A stretch of 19,815 bases of DNA, taken from positions 1 through 19,815 of the forward strand of contig CAZZIZ010000043.1 in the NCBI GenBank assembly GCA_964654535.1. Reading direction: 5' to 3'. The DNA comes from CAZZIZ01 sp964654535 (GTDB lineage: Bacteria > Bacteroidota > Bacteroidia > Chitinophagales > UBA2359). Of this stretch, positions 6,845 through 15,085 are shown piece by piece (positions within the stretch are counted from its first letter, which is position 1; every line of letters starts with the position of its first letter). Under the pieces are notes generated by a model. It made no database searches. It was not told the origin of the DNA and saw nothing but the letters and a program-made list of their open reading frames with translations. Position numbers and translations under genes: made by a program.

Positions 6845-7363
6845 TTACTTACCGTTAAATACTTTTTGTAAAGACACTTTTCTGTCTTTAGCCACTACTT
6901 GTGGTTCTCGTAACAAAGCCAACGCATGCATCGTTGCCTTAATTACGTTATGTGGATTCGATGAACCCAATGATTTTGCAATTACGTTTTTAACTCCTGC
7001 ACTCTCTAGTACCGCACGCATAGAGCCTCCGGCGATAACACCGGTACCTTCAGAAGCTGGGCGGATCAAAACACGACCTGCACCATACTTTCCGATTTGC
7101 TCGTGTGGAATGGTTCCTTTGTGAATTGGAATTTTCACTAGATTCTTAATCGCGTCGTCTTTCCCTTTCGAGATTGCTTCTACTACCTCACGTGCTTTTC
7201 CTAAACCATAACCTACGGTTCCATTACCATCTCCAACAACTACAATAGATGCGAAGCTGAACGTACGTCCCCCTTTGGTTACTTTGGTTACACGATTTAA
7301 GGCAACAACTTTCTCTTTCAATTCGAGATCGGTCGCTCTTACTTTTTTGAGTTGAACTTTCAT
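6845..7363 (-). CDS. rpsE: 30S ribosomal protein S5
   Basis: S5 lines the mRNA entry side with S3 and S4 and influences decoding fidelity. The N-terminal double-stranded RNA-binding domain shows VVVGDGNGTVGYGLGKAREV (about residues 41-60), followed by IPIHKGTIPHEQIGKYGAGR and the C-terminal domain with RAVLESAGVKNVIAKSLGSS. At 172 residues it is full length. It follows rplR by 19 nt. Confidence 0.98.
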   Translation of the reverse strand: MKVQLKKVRATDLELKEKVVALNRVTKVTKGGRTFSFASIVVVGDGNGTVGYGLGKAREVVEAISKGKDDAIKNLVKIPIHKGTIPHEQIGKYGAGRVLIRPASEGTGVIAGGSMRAVLESAGVKNVIAKSLGSSNPHNVIKATMHALALLREPQVVAKDRKVSLQKVFNGK

Positions 7364-7382
7364 AAATCTTTCTAGTGCTTAA

Positions 7383-7730
7383 TTAAAATTTCAAGCCGCC
7401 TTCACGTGCTCCTTCTGCCAATGCTTTTACTCTACCGTGGAACAGATATCCACTACGATCAAAAACAACATCACCAATACCTTTTGACTTTGCTTTTTCA
7501 GCAAGACTCATGCCTACTGCTTTTGCAATTTCTACTTTATTGGCGCCGCTCGCACCTTGACGACTACTCGCTGATGCAATAGTTACACCTGCTACGTCAT
7601 CAATGATCTGCGCGTAGATTTGCTTATTACTTCTAAATACAGATAAACGTGGTTTATCCGCGGACCCATTGATCTTCTTACGAATCTTCCAACGAATCTT
7701 TTGTCTTCTCTTTGCTTTACTAACTGCCAT
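7383..7730 (-). CDS. rplR: 50S ribosomal protein L18
   Basis: L18 binds 5S rRNA and helps to attach it to the 50S central protuberance together with L5. The basic N-terminus (MAVSKAKRRQKIRWKIRKKI) is followed by the core PRLSVFRSNKQIYAQIIDD and the C-terminal signature VVFDRSGYLFHGRVKALAEG. The length of 115 residues is typical. The gene is 21 nt after rplF. Confidence 0.97.
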   Translation of the reverse strand: MAVSKAKRRQKIRWKIRKKINGSADKPRLSVFRSNKQIYAQIIDDVAGVTIASASSRQGASGANKVEIAKAVGMSLAEKAKSKGIGDVVFDRSGYLFHGRVKALAEGAREGGLKF

Positions 7731-7751
7731 TGCTCTAAAAATAAAATCGAA

Positions 7752-8306
7752 TTAAGCCGAAACAGTCTTACCTGCTTTACGACGAATTTCCTCACCAACG
7801 AATTTGATTCCTTTTCCTTTGTATGGCTCCGGTTTACGGAAGGCTCTAATCTTAGCAGCCACTTGACCAATCAATTGCTTATCTATACTTTCCAGTTCTA
7901 CTACTGGATTCTTTCCTTTTTCTGAAACGGTATTAAGCTTTACTTCTCCAGGTACCATAAAGTAAATCGGGTGAGAGTATCCCACCATCAATTCCAATAG
8001 GTTACCTGCATTGGTTGCTCTATATCCTACCCCAACTAACTCCAAAGCGATTTTGTATCCCTCAGAAACACCAACAACCATGTTGTTAACCAAAGAACGG
8101 TATAAACCGTGCATAGCCTTATGGCGCTTTTGATCTGATGGACGAGAAACTGATGCTTCCCCTTCTTCGATTTTCAAAGTAAGGTCTGCGTCAATTGCTT
8201 GCTTCAATTCCCCTTTGGGACCCTTTACCGTTACTAAGTTGCTTCCATCAACAGCGATGGACACACCAGCAGGGATTTTTATTATTGCATTTCCTATACG
8301 TGACAT
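7752..8306 (-). CDS. rplF: 50S ribosomal protein L6
   Basis: L6 binds helix 97 of 23S rRNA near the sarcin-ricin loop, where elongation factors dock. Two homologous domains are visible, with the N-terminal KIPAGVSIAVDGSNLVTVKG and the C-terminal signature PEPYKGKGIKFVGEEIRRKA near residues 158-177. The 184-residue length is normal. An AAGGA sequence lies six bases upstream of the ATG, one of the few Shine-Dalgarno-like sequences in the cluster. Confidence 0.98.
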   Translation of the reverse strand: MSRIGNAIIKIPAGVSIAVDGSNLVTVKGPKGELKQAIDADLTLKIEEGEASVSRPSDQKRHKAMHGLYRSLVNNMVVGVSEGYKIALELVGVGYRATNAGNLLELMVGYSHPIYFMVPGEVKLNTVSEKGKNPVVELESIDKQLIGQVAAKIRAFRKPEPYKGKGIKFVGEEIRRKAGKTVSA

Positions 8307-8316
8307 AATTCCTTAT

Positions 8317-8721
8317 TTAGAAAATTGTACACAAAATTTCACCGCCAACATTCATAGCGCGTGCTTCTTTTCCTGTCATAACTCCTCTCGACGTAGATAT
8401 GATTGCTATACCTAGTCCATTCTTAACACGAGGTAAGTCTTCAGCACCAGAAAACTTACGTAGACCTGGCTTACTGTATCTTATCAACTCGCGCATAACT
8501 GGCAAACCAGTTTCTTGATCATACTTCAAGGCAATTTTAATGTTCCCCTGAGGACCTTCCTCGCCAAACTTGTAGCGCAAGATGTACCCTTGATCGTATA
8601 AGATCTCAGTAATCTTCTTCTTCAATTTTGACGAAGGAATCTCGAGCATGCGCTTATTTGCGGTTTGCGCGTTTCTGATTCTGGTCAAATAATCTGCTAT
8701 TGGATCCGTAACTGCGGACAT
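8317..8721 (-). CDS. rpsH: 30S ribosomal protein S8
   Basis: S8 is a primary binder of the 16S central domain and, in E. coli, the translational repressor of the spc operon. The sequence opens with DPIADYLTRIRNAQTA and ends with the family signature STSRGVMTGKEARAMNVGGE. The length of 134 residues is normal. It follows rpsN by 18 nt. No obvious S8-type operator was recognised upstream of rplE. Confidence 0.98.
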   Translation of the reverse strand: MSAVTDPIADYLTRIRNAQTANKRMLEIPSSKLKKKITEILYDQGYILRYKFGEEGPQGNIKIALKYDQETGLPVMRELIRYSKPGLRKFSGAEDLPRVKNGLGIAIISTSRGVMTGKEARAMNVGGEILCTIF

Positions 8722-8739
8722 AATTTCAATCTTTTATTA

Positions 8740-9009
8740 TTACCAACTTGCTTTCTTCAAACCGGGAATCTTCCCGTGAAGTGCTAATTTTCTAAATGCT
8801 ACTCTACTGATTCCGAAGAAACGCATGTACCCTTTTGGACGTCCAGTAAGTCCGCAACGATTGTGCAAACGAACAGGAGAACTGTTTTTAGGTAGCTTGT
8901 CTAGACCTTCATAGTCACCAGCTGCTTTTAATGCCGCACGTTTAGCAGCATATTTTGCTACCATTCTTTCGCGCTTACGACCTCTTGCTTTTACTGCTTC
9001 TCTAGCCAT
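8740..9009 (-). CDS. rpsN: 30S ribosomal protein S14 (long, zinc-independent form)
   Basis: S14 sits in the 30S head and is needed for late assembly. At 89 residues this is the long C-minus form: it has one cysteine (NRCGLTGRP) rather than the CxxC...CxxC zinc site of the 61-residue form. The signature RPKGYMRFFGISRVAFRKLA and the basic ending GLKKASW are intact. It begins 2 nt after rplE, the standard spc order. Confidence 0.97.
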   Translation of the reverse strand: MAREAVKARGRKRERMVAKYAAKRAALKAAGDYEGLDKLPKNSSPVRLHNRCGLTGRPKGYMRFFGISRVAFRKLALHGKIPGLKKASW

Positions 9010-9011
9010 AA

Positions 9012-9614
9012 TTAATTATTCTTGTTTTGAGCTGCATTATCAGCTCCTTCTACATTCTTGTTTTTGAACGGCATCCCCAGCTCCTTTAACAAAGCGTAAG
9101 CTTCCGCATCTGTTTTAGCAGATGTAACGAAGGTGATGTCCATTCCAGTAATTCTTGGAACCTTGTCCAACTCTATCTCTGGGAAAATGATTTGCTCAGT
9201 GATTCCCATAGAGTAGTTTCCACGGCCGTCGAAGCTCTTATCGTTAATGCCTCTAAAGTCACGTACACGTGGTAGTGCAACTGAAACCAAACGATCCATG
9301 AACTCCCACATCTGCGAACGACGTAAGGTTACGCGCGCACCAATCGGCATGTCTTCTCTCAACTTGAAGTTCGAGATTGCTTTTTTAGACATCGTAGTTA
9401 CTGCTTGCTGTCCCGTGATAAGCGTAAGTTCTTCAACTCCTTGCTTTACCATTTTCTTGTCCTGAGTAGCCTGACCAATACCTTGGTTAATGGCAATCTT
9501 CAACAATTTCGGTACTTCCATAAAAGACTTGTACTCGAATTGCTTTTGCAATTTCGGTATCACCTCGTCTTTATACTTCGTTTGAAGTCTTGATATGATT
9601 TTAGTCTCACTCAT
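9012..9614 (-). CDS. rplE: 50S ribosomal protein L5
   Basis: L5 binds 5S rRNA in the central protuberance and contacts P-site tRNA. Family motifs include VPKLLKIAINQGIGQATQDK, GQQAVTTMSKKAISNFKLRE, PIGARVTLRRSQMWEFMDRL, and RVRDFRGINDKSFDGRGNYS. At 200 residues it is about 20 longer than the common 179-180, from a short N-terminal extension and an Asn/Lys-rich tail (ending NAAQNKNN). Its ATG overlaps the rplX stop by one base, suggesting coupling. Confidence 0.97.
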   Translation of the reverse strand: MSETKIISRLQTKYKDEVIPKLQKQFEYKSFMEVPKLLKIAINQGIGQATQDKKMVKQGVEELTLITGQQAVTTMSKKAISNFKLREDMPIGARVTLRRSQMWEFMDRLVSVALPRVRDFRGINDKSFDGRGNYSMGITEQIIFPEIELDKVPRITGMDITFVTSAKTDAEAYALLKELGMPFKNKNVEGADNAAQNKNN

Positions 9615-9961
9615 TAGTCAATTACCTCTCCGGATTTTTTTGCGAAGCGTACTTTTTTGTTGCCGTCCATTTTGGTTCCAGTTCTTGTTGGCTTTCCAGA
9701 TTTTGGATCAATCAACATTAGGTTCGAAACATGAACGCCAGCTTCTTGTTTGATAATTCCCCCGTCAGGGTTATCTGTATCTGGTCTAGTGTGACGAGAA
9801 ACCATATTGATTCCTTCTACAATCGCACGATTCTTTCTTCTATCAACCATCAACACTTTCCCCTGCTCTCCCTTATCAGCACCAGCAACAACCACTACTT
9901 GGTCTCCCTTTCTGATGTGGAGATTATACTTTACTATTTTCTTTTCTTTCTTCTTTGGCAT
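9614..9961 (-). CDS. rplX: 50S ribosomal protein L24
   Basis: L24 is an early assembly initiator of the 50S subunit, located near the tunnel exit. A KOW motif is visible at about residues 18-38 (KGDQVVVVAGADKGEQGKVL), followed by VEGINMVSRHTRP and GIIKQEAGVHVSNLMLIDPK. The C-terminus has KKVRFAKKSGEVID. The length of 115 residues is within the family range. The gene starts 1 nt after the rplN stop and overlaps rplE by one base. Confidence 0.97.
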   Translation of the reverse strand: MPKKKEKKIVKYNLHIRKGDQVVVVAGADKGEQGKVLMVDRRKNRAIVEGINMVSRHTRPDTDNPDGGIIKQEAGVHVSNLMLIDPKSGKPTRTGTKMDGNKKVRFAKKSGEVID

Positions 9962-9962
9962 C

Positions 9963-10331
9963 TTACAATACTTCAGGTGCTAGTGAAATAATTTTCATAT
10001 AGTTCTTGTCACGCAACTCTCTAGCAACAGGGCCGAAAATACGTGTACCACGAGGCTCCTCACTTTCCGTTAACAATACTGCTGCATTGTCATCGAAACG
10101 GATATATGAACCATCCTTTCTTCTAATTTCCTTTCTGGTTCTTACCACAACTGCTTTTGATACAGTTCCTTTTTTGACGGCACTGTTTGGCATTGCTGAT
10201 TTCACAGTGCAAACGATTTGATCGCCAACAGACGCGTAACGCGCGCGGCTACCACCGAGTACCTTGATCACCAATATCTCTTTGGCGCCACTGTTGTCAG
10301 CTACTTTTAATCTACTTTCTTGTTGTACCAT
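9963..10331 (-). CDS. rplN: 50S ribosomal protein L14
   Basis: L14 forms intersubunit bridges and binds the silencing factor RsfS in other bacteria. The sequence starts MVQQESRLKVADNSGAKEIL, then has RKDGSYIRFDDNAAVLL and the conserved C-terminus FGPVARELRDKNYMKIISLA. It is 122 residues, the usual length. The ATG overlaps the last base of the rpsQ stop codon. Confidence 0.98.
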   Translation of the reverse strand: MVQQESRLKVADNSGAKEILVIKVLGGSRARYASVGDQIVCTVKSAMPNSAVKKGTVSKAVVVRTRKEIRRKDGSYIRFDDNAAVLLTESEEPRGTRIFGPVARELRDKNYMKIISLAPEVL

Positions 10332-10606
10332 TACTTTGCTCTTTCAATGATTTCCACCAATCTCCAACGCTTTCTTTTACTTAAAGCACGGACCTCAGAA
10401 ATTTTCACTGTGTCACCAATGTTGCAATCGTTCTTCTCGTCGTGAGCTAAGAACTTGCTTGTTTTCTTAATGAACTTTCCGTACATCGGGTGTTTCTCTT
10501 TACGAAAAACTGCAACAGTAATGGTCTTATCCATCTTGTTACTGGTAACCAGCCCAATACGAGACTTTCTTAAGTTCCTTTCTATTATGTTCGTTTCGTT
10601 TTCCAC
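10331..10606 (-). CDS. rpsQ: 30S ribosomal protein S17
   Basis: S17 is a primary 16S rRNA-binding protein with an OB fold. The family pattern reads RKSRIGLVTSNKMDKTITVA, then HPMYGKFIKKTSKFLAHDE and CNIGDTVKISEVRALSKRKR. The 91-residue length is normal. It follows rpmC by 6 nt and overlaps rplN by one base. Confidence 0.97.
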   Translation of the reverse strand: MENETNIIERNLRKSRIGLVTSNKMDKTITVAVFRKEKHPMYGKFIKKTSKFLAHDEKNDCNIGDTVKISEVRALSKRKRWRLVEIIERAK

Positions 10607-10612
10607 GTTGGT

Positions 10613-10822
10613 CTATTTTACTTCGCCACGATTTTTACGGGCGCTGAGTTCAGTTTTCATTCTTGCAATCTCTTTTCTCTTTTCCTTCAACTCATTGTGA
10701 TTATCAATAGGATTGATCACGTGATTGAATTTCAATTGATCCAATTTTGCTTTTTCATCAGCGATTGTTTCTGTCAAATCCGCTAATGACAAGTCTGTGT
10801 AAGTAACCTTAGTTTTTGCCAT
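10613..10822 (-). CDS. rpmC: 50S ribosomal protein L29
   Basis: L29 is a short helical hairpin protein at the tunnel exit that, with L23, forms the docking site for signal recognition particle and trigger factor. The 69-residue sequence has the first helix LADLTETIADEKAKLDQLKF and the second ELKEKRKEIARMKTELSARK (about residues 44-63). This form has a slightly longer inter-helix loop (NHVINPIDNH). It lies 6 nt after rplP in the standard S10 order. Confidence 0.95.
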   Translation of the reverse strand: MAKTKVTYTDLSLADLTETIADEKAKLDQLKFNHVINPIDNHNELKEKRKEIARMKTELSARKNRGEVK

Positions 10823-10828
10823 CTCTAA

Positions 10829-11248
10829 TTATTCTGAGTAGTCGTTTCTTACAACGAATTTTGATTTCATTGGTAATTTCTGAGCAGCTAATCTCATCGC
10901 TTCTTTCGCCACTTTTTCCGGTACACCTTCTGCCTCGAAAATCATCGTTCCAGCTTTTACAACGGCAACCCAGTGATCAGGAGCTCCTTTACCCTTACCC
11001 ATACGTACCTCTGCAGGTTTGTTGGTTATCGGCTTGTCTGGAAAAATGCGAATCCACACTTTACCCTCTCTCTTCATATATCTGGTCACTGCAACCCTGG
11101 CCGCCTCTATGGTTCTACTTTTTACAAAGCCTGGCTCTAAAGCCTTTAAACCAAACGTGCCGAAAGAAATTTTCGAACCACGGTGCGCTATGCCCTTGAT
11201 TCTTCCTTTCTGCTGCTTTCTAAATTTTGTCCTTTTCGGTTGTAACAT
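10829..11248 (-). CDS. rplP: 50S ribosomal protein L16
   Basis: L16 is a late-assembling protein near the A site and peptidyl transferase centre. The basic N-terminus MLQPKRTKFRKQQKGR is typical, followed by GTFGLKALEPGFVKSRTIEA, RIFPDKPITNKPAEVRMGKG (about residues 67-86) and GAPDHWVAVVKAGTMIFE. The Arg in EVRMGKG corresponds to the region hydroxylated in E. coli L16. It is 139 residues, the usual size, and 19 nt after rpsC. Confidence 0.98.
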   Translation of the reverse strand: MLQPKRTKFRKQQKGRIKGIAHRGSKISFGTFGLKALEPGFVKSRTIEAARVAVTRYMKREGKVWIRIFPDKPITNKPAEVRMGKGKGAPDHWVAVVKAGTMIFEAEGVPEKVAKEAMRLAAQKLPMKSKFVVRNDYSE

Positions 11249-11267
11249 AATTTCTAATGCTTAAATC

Positions 11268-12017
11268 TTAACCTCTACCGCGACCGCCGCCTCTGTTTCC
11301 GCCGCCTCTATTTCCACCGCCACGGTTTCCGCCGCCACGTTTTCCTTTTCTTCCTTGTTTGTTTTCTATCGCAGGTGAAAGGTCTCTCTTACCTAGTACT
11401 TCACCTTTACAGATCCACACCTTCACACCAATTTTTCCGTATACCGTGTTTGCTTCCTTCAAAGCGTAATCGATATCTGCACGAAGTGTATGCAAAGGAG
11501 TTCTACCTTCTTTATACTCTTCAGAACGTGCCATCTCCGCACCATTCAATCTACCAGCCACACGCACTTTAATCCCTTCAGCTCCCATTCTCATCGTAGA
11601 AGCAATAGACATCTTAATCGCACGACGGAAGTTTATTCTCGCTTCCAACTGTTTCGCAATCGTTTCAGCAACAATGTTCGCATCCATTTCCGGGCGACGA
11701 ATTTCATTGATGTTGATCTGCACATCATTATTGGTCAATTTTTTCAACTCCTCTCGAATACGATCAACTTCACCACCACCTTTACCAATGATGATACCCG
11801 GACGACTGGTGTGAATCGTAATCGTAATACGCTTCAACGTACGCTCGATACCGATTTTTGCAACACCACCTTTGCTAACTCTTGCATTCAAGTAATTGCG
11901 AATCTTTTGATCCTCAATCAATTTTGTAGCAAAGTCGCTGCTATTGCCATACCAGTTAGAATCCCATCCTCTGATGATTCCAAGACGACTGCCTATTGGA
12001 TTTACTTTTTGTCCCAT
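11268..12017 (-). CDS. rpsC: 30S ribosomal protein S3 with an RGGG repeat tail
   Basis: S3 forms the mRNA entry tunnel with S4 and S5 and has helicase-related activity. The sequence starts MGQKVNPIGSRLGIIRGWDS. A type II KH domain has GIIIGKGG at residues 74-81, and the C-terminal domain includes GAEMARSEEYKEGRTPLHTL. After residue 224 comes a basic low-complexity tail with three RGGGN pentads, then RGGGRGRG. The length of 249 exceeds the common 210-235 because of this tail. It follows rplV by 5 nt. Confidence 0.97.
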   Translation of the reverse strand: MGQKVNPIGSRLGIIRGWDSNWYGNSSDFATKLIEDQKIRNYLNARVSKGGVAKIGIERTLKRITITIHTSRPGIIIGKGGGEVDRIREELKKLTNNDVQININEIRRPEMDANIVAETIAKQLEARINFRRAIKMSIASTMRMGAEGIKVRVAGRLNGAEMARSEEYKEGRTPLHTLRADIDYALKEANTVYGKIGVKVWICKGEVLGKRDLSPAIENKQGRKGKRGGGNRGGGNRGGGNRGGGRGRG

Positions 12018-12022
12018 ACTTA

Positions 12023-12406
12023 CTATGCTTCTGCTTCGCCTTCTTCGGCGTTTTTACCCGCACCAGACATACTATCCAAAACGATAGTTACGTGGTTCGA
12101 ACGTTTTCTTATTTTATGTGGTCGCCCAAATGGTGCCGGACGAAATCTGCTTATTGTTTTTCCTTGTCCTACGTGAATAGATTTAACGAACAACTCGGCA
12201 TCTTCAGCACGAGAACCTTCATTCATCTGCTCCCAGTTGTTAATCGCAGAGATCAACAATTTTTCTACGCGCACCGAAGGTTGCTTTTTAGAAAAACGCA
12301 AAATGTTTATTGCTTCTTCCACGCGCTTGCCTCTTATGAGGTCAATTACCAACTTCATCTTTCTAGGTGAAGTAGGGCAGTTACGCAATTTGGCTACAGC
12401 TTCCAT
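12023..12406 (-). CDS. rplV: 50S ribosomal protein L22
   Basis: L22 lines the nascent-peptide tunnel through a long beta hairpin. The start MEAVAKLRNCPTSPRKMKLV, then LIRGKRVEEAINILRFSKK, and the hairpin region ISRFRPAPFGRPHKIRKRSN mark the family. A short acidic tail (AEEGEAEA) follows the core, giving 127 residues. The gene is 20 nt after rpsS. Confidence 0.97.
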   Translation of the reverse strand: MEAVAKLRNCPTSPRKMKLVIDLIRGKRVEEAINILRFSKKQPSVRVEKLLISAINNWEQMNEGSRAEDAELFVKSIHVGQGKTISRFRPAPFGRPHKIRKRSNHVTIVLDSMSGAGKNAEEGEAEA

Positions 12407-12426
12407 ATCAATTCAGTTCTTCGTTA

Positions 12427-12693
12427 TTATTTTCTATTTCCAGAGTGCCCCTTAAAGTTTCTCGTCGGTGCAAATTCTCCTAGTTTATGTCCAACCATAT
12501 TTTCAGTTACATAAACTGGAATAAATTTATTTCCGTTGTGCACAGCCAAGGTGTGACCTACAAAGTCAGGCGTAATTAAAGAAGCACGCGACCAAGTTCT
12601 GATAACACTCTTCTTTCCACCCTCATTCATATCATCCAACTTCTTTTGAAGATGGTACGCGATATAGGGTCCTTTTTTTAATGATCTTGCCAT
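12427..12693 (-). CDS. rpsS: 30S ribosomal protein S19
   Basis: S19 lies in the 30S head, pairs with S13 and contacts A-site tRNA. The sequence MARSLKKGPYIAYHL is followed by IRTWSRASLITPDFVGHTLA and the signature VTENMVGHKLGEFAPTRNFK (about residues 62-81). The length of 88 residues is normal. It starts 5 nt after rplB. Confidence 0.98.
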   Translation of the reverse strand: MARSLKKGPYIAYHLQKKLDDMNEGGKKSVIRTWSRASLITPDFVGHTLAVHNGNKFIPVYVTENMVGHKLGEFAPTRNFKGHSGNRK

Positions 12694-12698
12694 ACTAT

Positions 12699-13529
12699 CT
12701 ACTTACGTTTTTTTCTTCTTGCTAAAATTAGTTTCGAAGAAGCCTTCTTAGTGTTTCTTGTTTTTTGTCCTTTCGCCATAATACCAGTTCTAGAACGTGG
12801 GTGCCCTCCTGAAGAACGCCCTTCACCTCCACCCATCGGGTGATCAACTGGATTCATCGCAACTCCTCTAGTCCTTGGTCTTCTTCCCATCCAACGTCTA
12901 CGACCGGCTTTACCTAGGTTCTGTAAACTGTGGTCTCCGTTTGAAACTGTTCCAATCGTTGCCATACAAGTCAACAAGATCATTCTCGTTTCGCCCGATG
13001 GCATTTTAAGAATTGCATACTTGCCTTCCTTATTCGTCAATTGCGCATAAGCTCCAGCACTTCTTGCTAATACTCCTCCTTGACCTGGGTGCATTTCAAC
13101 ATTGTGAATCGTTGTACCCAGTGGAATTTCAGACAACAGCATCGCATTACCCAAGTTTGGGGCAACGCCTTTTCCAGATTCTAATTTGTCACCAACCTTG
13201 ATACCTTCCGGTGCAATGATGTATCGCTTATCTCCATTAGTAAATTTCACCAAAGAAATAAATGCAGTTCTGTTCGGATCATACTCCAAGCTCACTACTT
13301 CTCCAGTAACACCATGGTTATCTCTCTTGAAGTCGATAATACGGTAACGCTTCTTGTGACCACCACCACGATGACGGTTAGTCATTTTACCAGTGCCGTT
13401 ACGACCACCACCTCTTGTTTTCTTCGCCAATAAAGATTTCTCTGGAGCCTTTTTGGTCAATCCACTGAAATCAACTGCAACACGGTTACGTGTTCCAGGA
13501 GTCATCGGTTTTAGTTTAATAAGTGCCAT
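12699..13529 (-). CDS. rplB: 50S ribosomal protein L2
   Basis: L2 is a highly conserved 23S rRNA binder close to the peptidyl transferase centre, required for subunit association. Signs include TRGGGRNGTGKMTNRHRGGG near residues 39-56 and VAMNPVDHPMGGGEGRSSGG near 223-242, where His230 matches the conserved functional histidine of E. coli L2. At 276 residues it is full length. It is 11 nt after rplW. Confidence 0.98.
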   Translation of the reverse strand: MALIKLKPMTPGTRNRVAVDFSGLTKKAPEKSLLAKKTRGGGRNGTGKMTNRHRGGGHKKRYRIIDFKRDNHGVTGEVVSLEYDPNRTAFISLVKFTNGDKRYIIAPEGIKVGDKLESGKGVAPNLGNAMLLSEIPLGTTIHNVEMHPGQGGVLARSAGAYAQLTNKEGKYAILKMPSGETRMILLTCMATIGTVSNGDHSLQNLGKAGRRRWMGRRPRTRGVAMNPVDHPMGGGEGRSSGGHPRSRTGIMAKGQKTRNTKKASSKLILARRKKRK

Positions 13530-13540
13530 ATCTCTACCTC

Positions 13541-13831
13541 TTAAATTTCACTGTAGAAATCAATCACGTCTCCTTCTGCAAGGGTAATAATTGCTTTCTT
13601 ATAAGCATTCGTTCTACCAGACAATACTCCCGAACGCGTAAATCTGCTACGCTTCTTTGCAGGAATAATCATGGTATTTACAGCCAATACTGAAACGTCG
13701 TACATTCCTTCTATCGCTGTTTTAATTTCTTTCTTCGTGGCTTTCTTAGCCGTTATAAAAGCATAACGATTCAACTGATCAGTCATCTTCGTCATCTTTT
13801 CCGTAATCACCGGTTTAACTATAGTCGACAT
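13541..13831 (-). CDS. rplW: 50S ribosomal protein L23
   Basis: L23 lies at the tunnel exit and is the docking point for trigger factor and SRP. The short 96-residue form starts MSTIVKPVITEKMTKMTDQL and includes RYAFITAKKATKKEIKTAIE, with the basic loop KKRSRFTRSGVLSGRTNAYK extending into rRNA. It follows rplD by 2 nt and precedes rplB, the usual S10 order. Confidence 0.97.
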   Translation of the reverse strand: MSTIVKPVITEKMTKMTDQLNRYAFITAKKATKKEIKTAIEGMYDVSVLAVNTMIIPAKKRSRFTRSGVLSGRTNAYKKAIITLAEGDVIDFYSEI

Positions 13832-13833
13832 CT

Positions 13834-14457
13834 CTATGCGTTTTTACTTAATTGATCAATTGCACTTTGTGTAAACAGCACTGTGTTTGCACTTACGATT
13901 CCATAAGTACTCAAACCTGCTAGTGATACAACATGCGCTTTCGGCAAGTTGCTTGCAGATTTGCTCATTATTGGATCCAATTCACTGGTTACCAAAAGTG
14001 TTTTCTTCGCGTCAATACCTGCACCTTCTAGCATAGCTTTGAAAGTTTTAGTCTTTGGAACATCCAAAGTAAAATCTTCAACCACCATTACTCCCTCGTT
14101 CTTGGCTTTCAATGAAAGCGCAGAGTTACGAGCAAGTACACGAACTTTTTTGTTCAACTTGATGTCATAGTTTCTAGGCTTTGGACCAAAAATCCGACCT
14201 CCAGATCTGAACAATGGACTCTTGATGCTACCCGCACGAGCAGTACCAGTTCCTTTTTGTTTCTTAATCTTCTTAGTAGAACCTTTTATTTCTCCTCTCT
14301 CCTTAGACTTGTGTGTACCCTGACGTTGACCGTTCATGTACTGCTTCACAGCTAAGTAGATAGAGTGCTCGTTTGGCTCAATACCAAATATCGAAGCGGG
14401 CAAGTTTACTGACTTACCTGTGCTCGAACCCGATGAATTTATTACCGCTGCTTTCAT
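13834..14457 (-). CDS. rplD: 50S ribosomal protein L4
   Basis: L4 has a globular domain on the ribosome surface and a long loop that narrows the peptide tunnel. In E. coli it also autoregulates the S10 operon. The loop region reads KKQKGTGTARAGSIKSPLFR, then GGRIFGPKPRNYDIKLNKKV (about residues 91-110). At 207 residues it is full length. Its ATG overlaps the rplC stop in an ATGA junction, a sign of translational coupling. No E. coli-type L4 leader was recognised. Confidence 0.97.
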   Translation of the reverse strand: MKAAVINSSGSSTGKSVNLPASIFGIEPNEHSIYLAVKQYMNGQRQGTHKSKERGEIKGSTKKIKKQKGTGTARAGSIKSPLFRSGGRIFGPKPRNYDIKLNKKVRVLARNSALSLKAKNEGVMVVEDFTLDVPKTKTFKAMLEGAGIDAKKTLLVTSELDPIMSKSASNLPKAHVVSLAGLSTYGIVSANTVLFTQSAIDQLSKNA

Positions 14458-15080
14458 ATCGCCGATTCTACAATAACGTAAGAGCCCTTAGATCCTGGAA
14501 TAGCTCCTTTAATTAAAATGATATTCTCGTCTTCGATTACGCGAATCACCTTAAGGTTCTTCACCTTAATGCGATCGTTACCCGTACGACCACCCATACG
14601 CATACCCTTCAAAACTTTCGAAGGAGTAGACGCCATACCGATTGCTCCAGGAGCTCTCATACGATTGTGTTGTCCGTGGGTCGCATCTCCAACTCCTTTG
14701 AATCCGTGACGTTTTACAACACCCTGGAAACCTTTTCCTTTACTGCGACCAATAACATTAACTGTATCGCCTTCATTGAAGACTTCATTTACGGTGATTT
14801 CCTCACCGACATTTTTTTCTAAACCAAAATCTCTGAATTCGATTACTTTGGCTGCAGGCTCTACCCCAGCTTTTTCGTAATGCTTCTTCAAAGGCTTAGG
14901 TGTGTTTTTGTCACTACGGTATCCGTAAGCCAACTGGGCAGCATTGTAGCCGTCAGTTTCTTCGTCTTTCCGTTGCGTAACGTAACAAGGGCCAGCCTCG
15001 ACTATGGTACAAGCGATATTTACGCCGCCTTCACCAAAGACGCTGGTCATTCCCAACTTTTTGCCTATGATTCCTAACAT
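14454..15080 (-). CDS. rplC: 50S ribosomal protein L3
   Basis: L3 is an early-assembly 23S rRNA-binding protein whose extension reaches the peptidyl transferase centre. The sequence starts MLGIIGKKLGMTSVFGEGG and has the signature GRSKGKGFQGVVKRHGFKG (about residues 111-129) followed by THGQHNRMRAPGAIGMAS. The length of 208 residues is normal. It starts 5 nt after rpsJ and overlaps rplD by 4 nt. Confidence 0.98.
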   Translation of the reverse strand: MLGIIGKKLGMTSVFGEGGVNIACTIVEAGPCYVTQRKDEETDGYNAAQLAYGYRSDKNTPKPLKKHYEKAGVEPAAKVIEFRDFGLEKNVGEEITVNEVFNEGDTVNVIGRSKGKGFQGVVKRHGFKGVGDATHGQHNRMRAPGAIGMASTPSKVLKGMRMGGRTGNDRIKVKNLKVIRVIEDENIILIKGAIPGSKGSYVIVESAI

Positions 15081-15085
15081 GCTTG

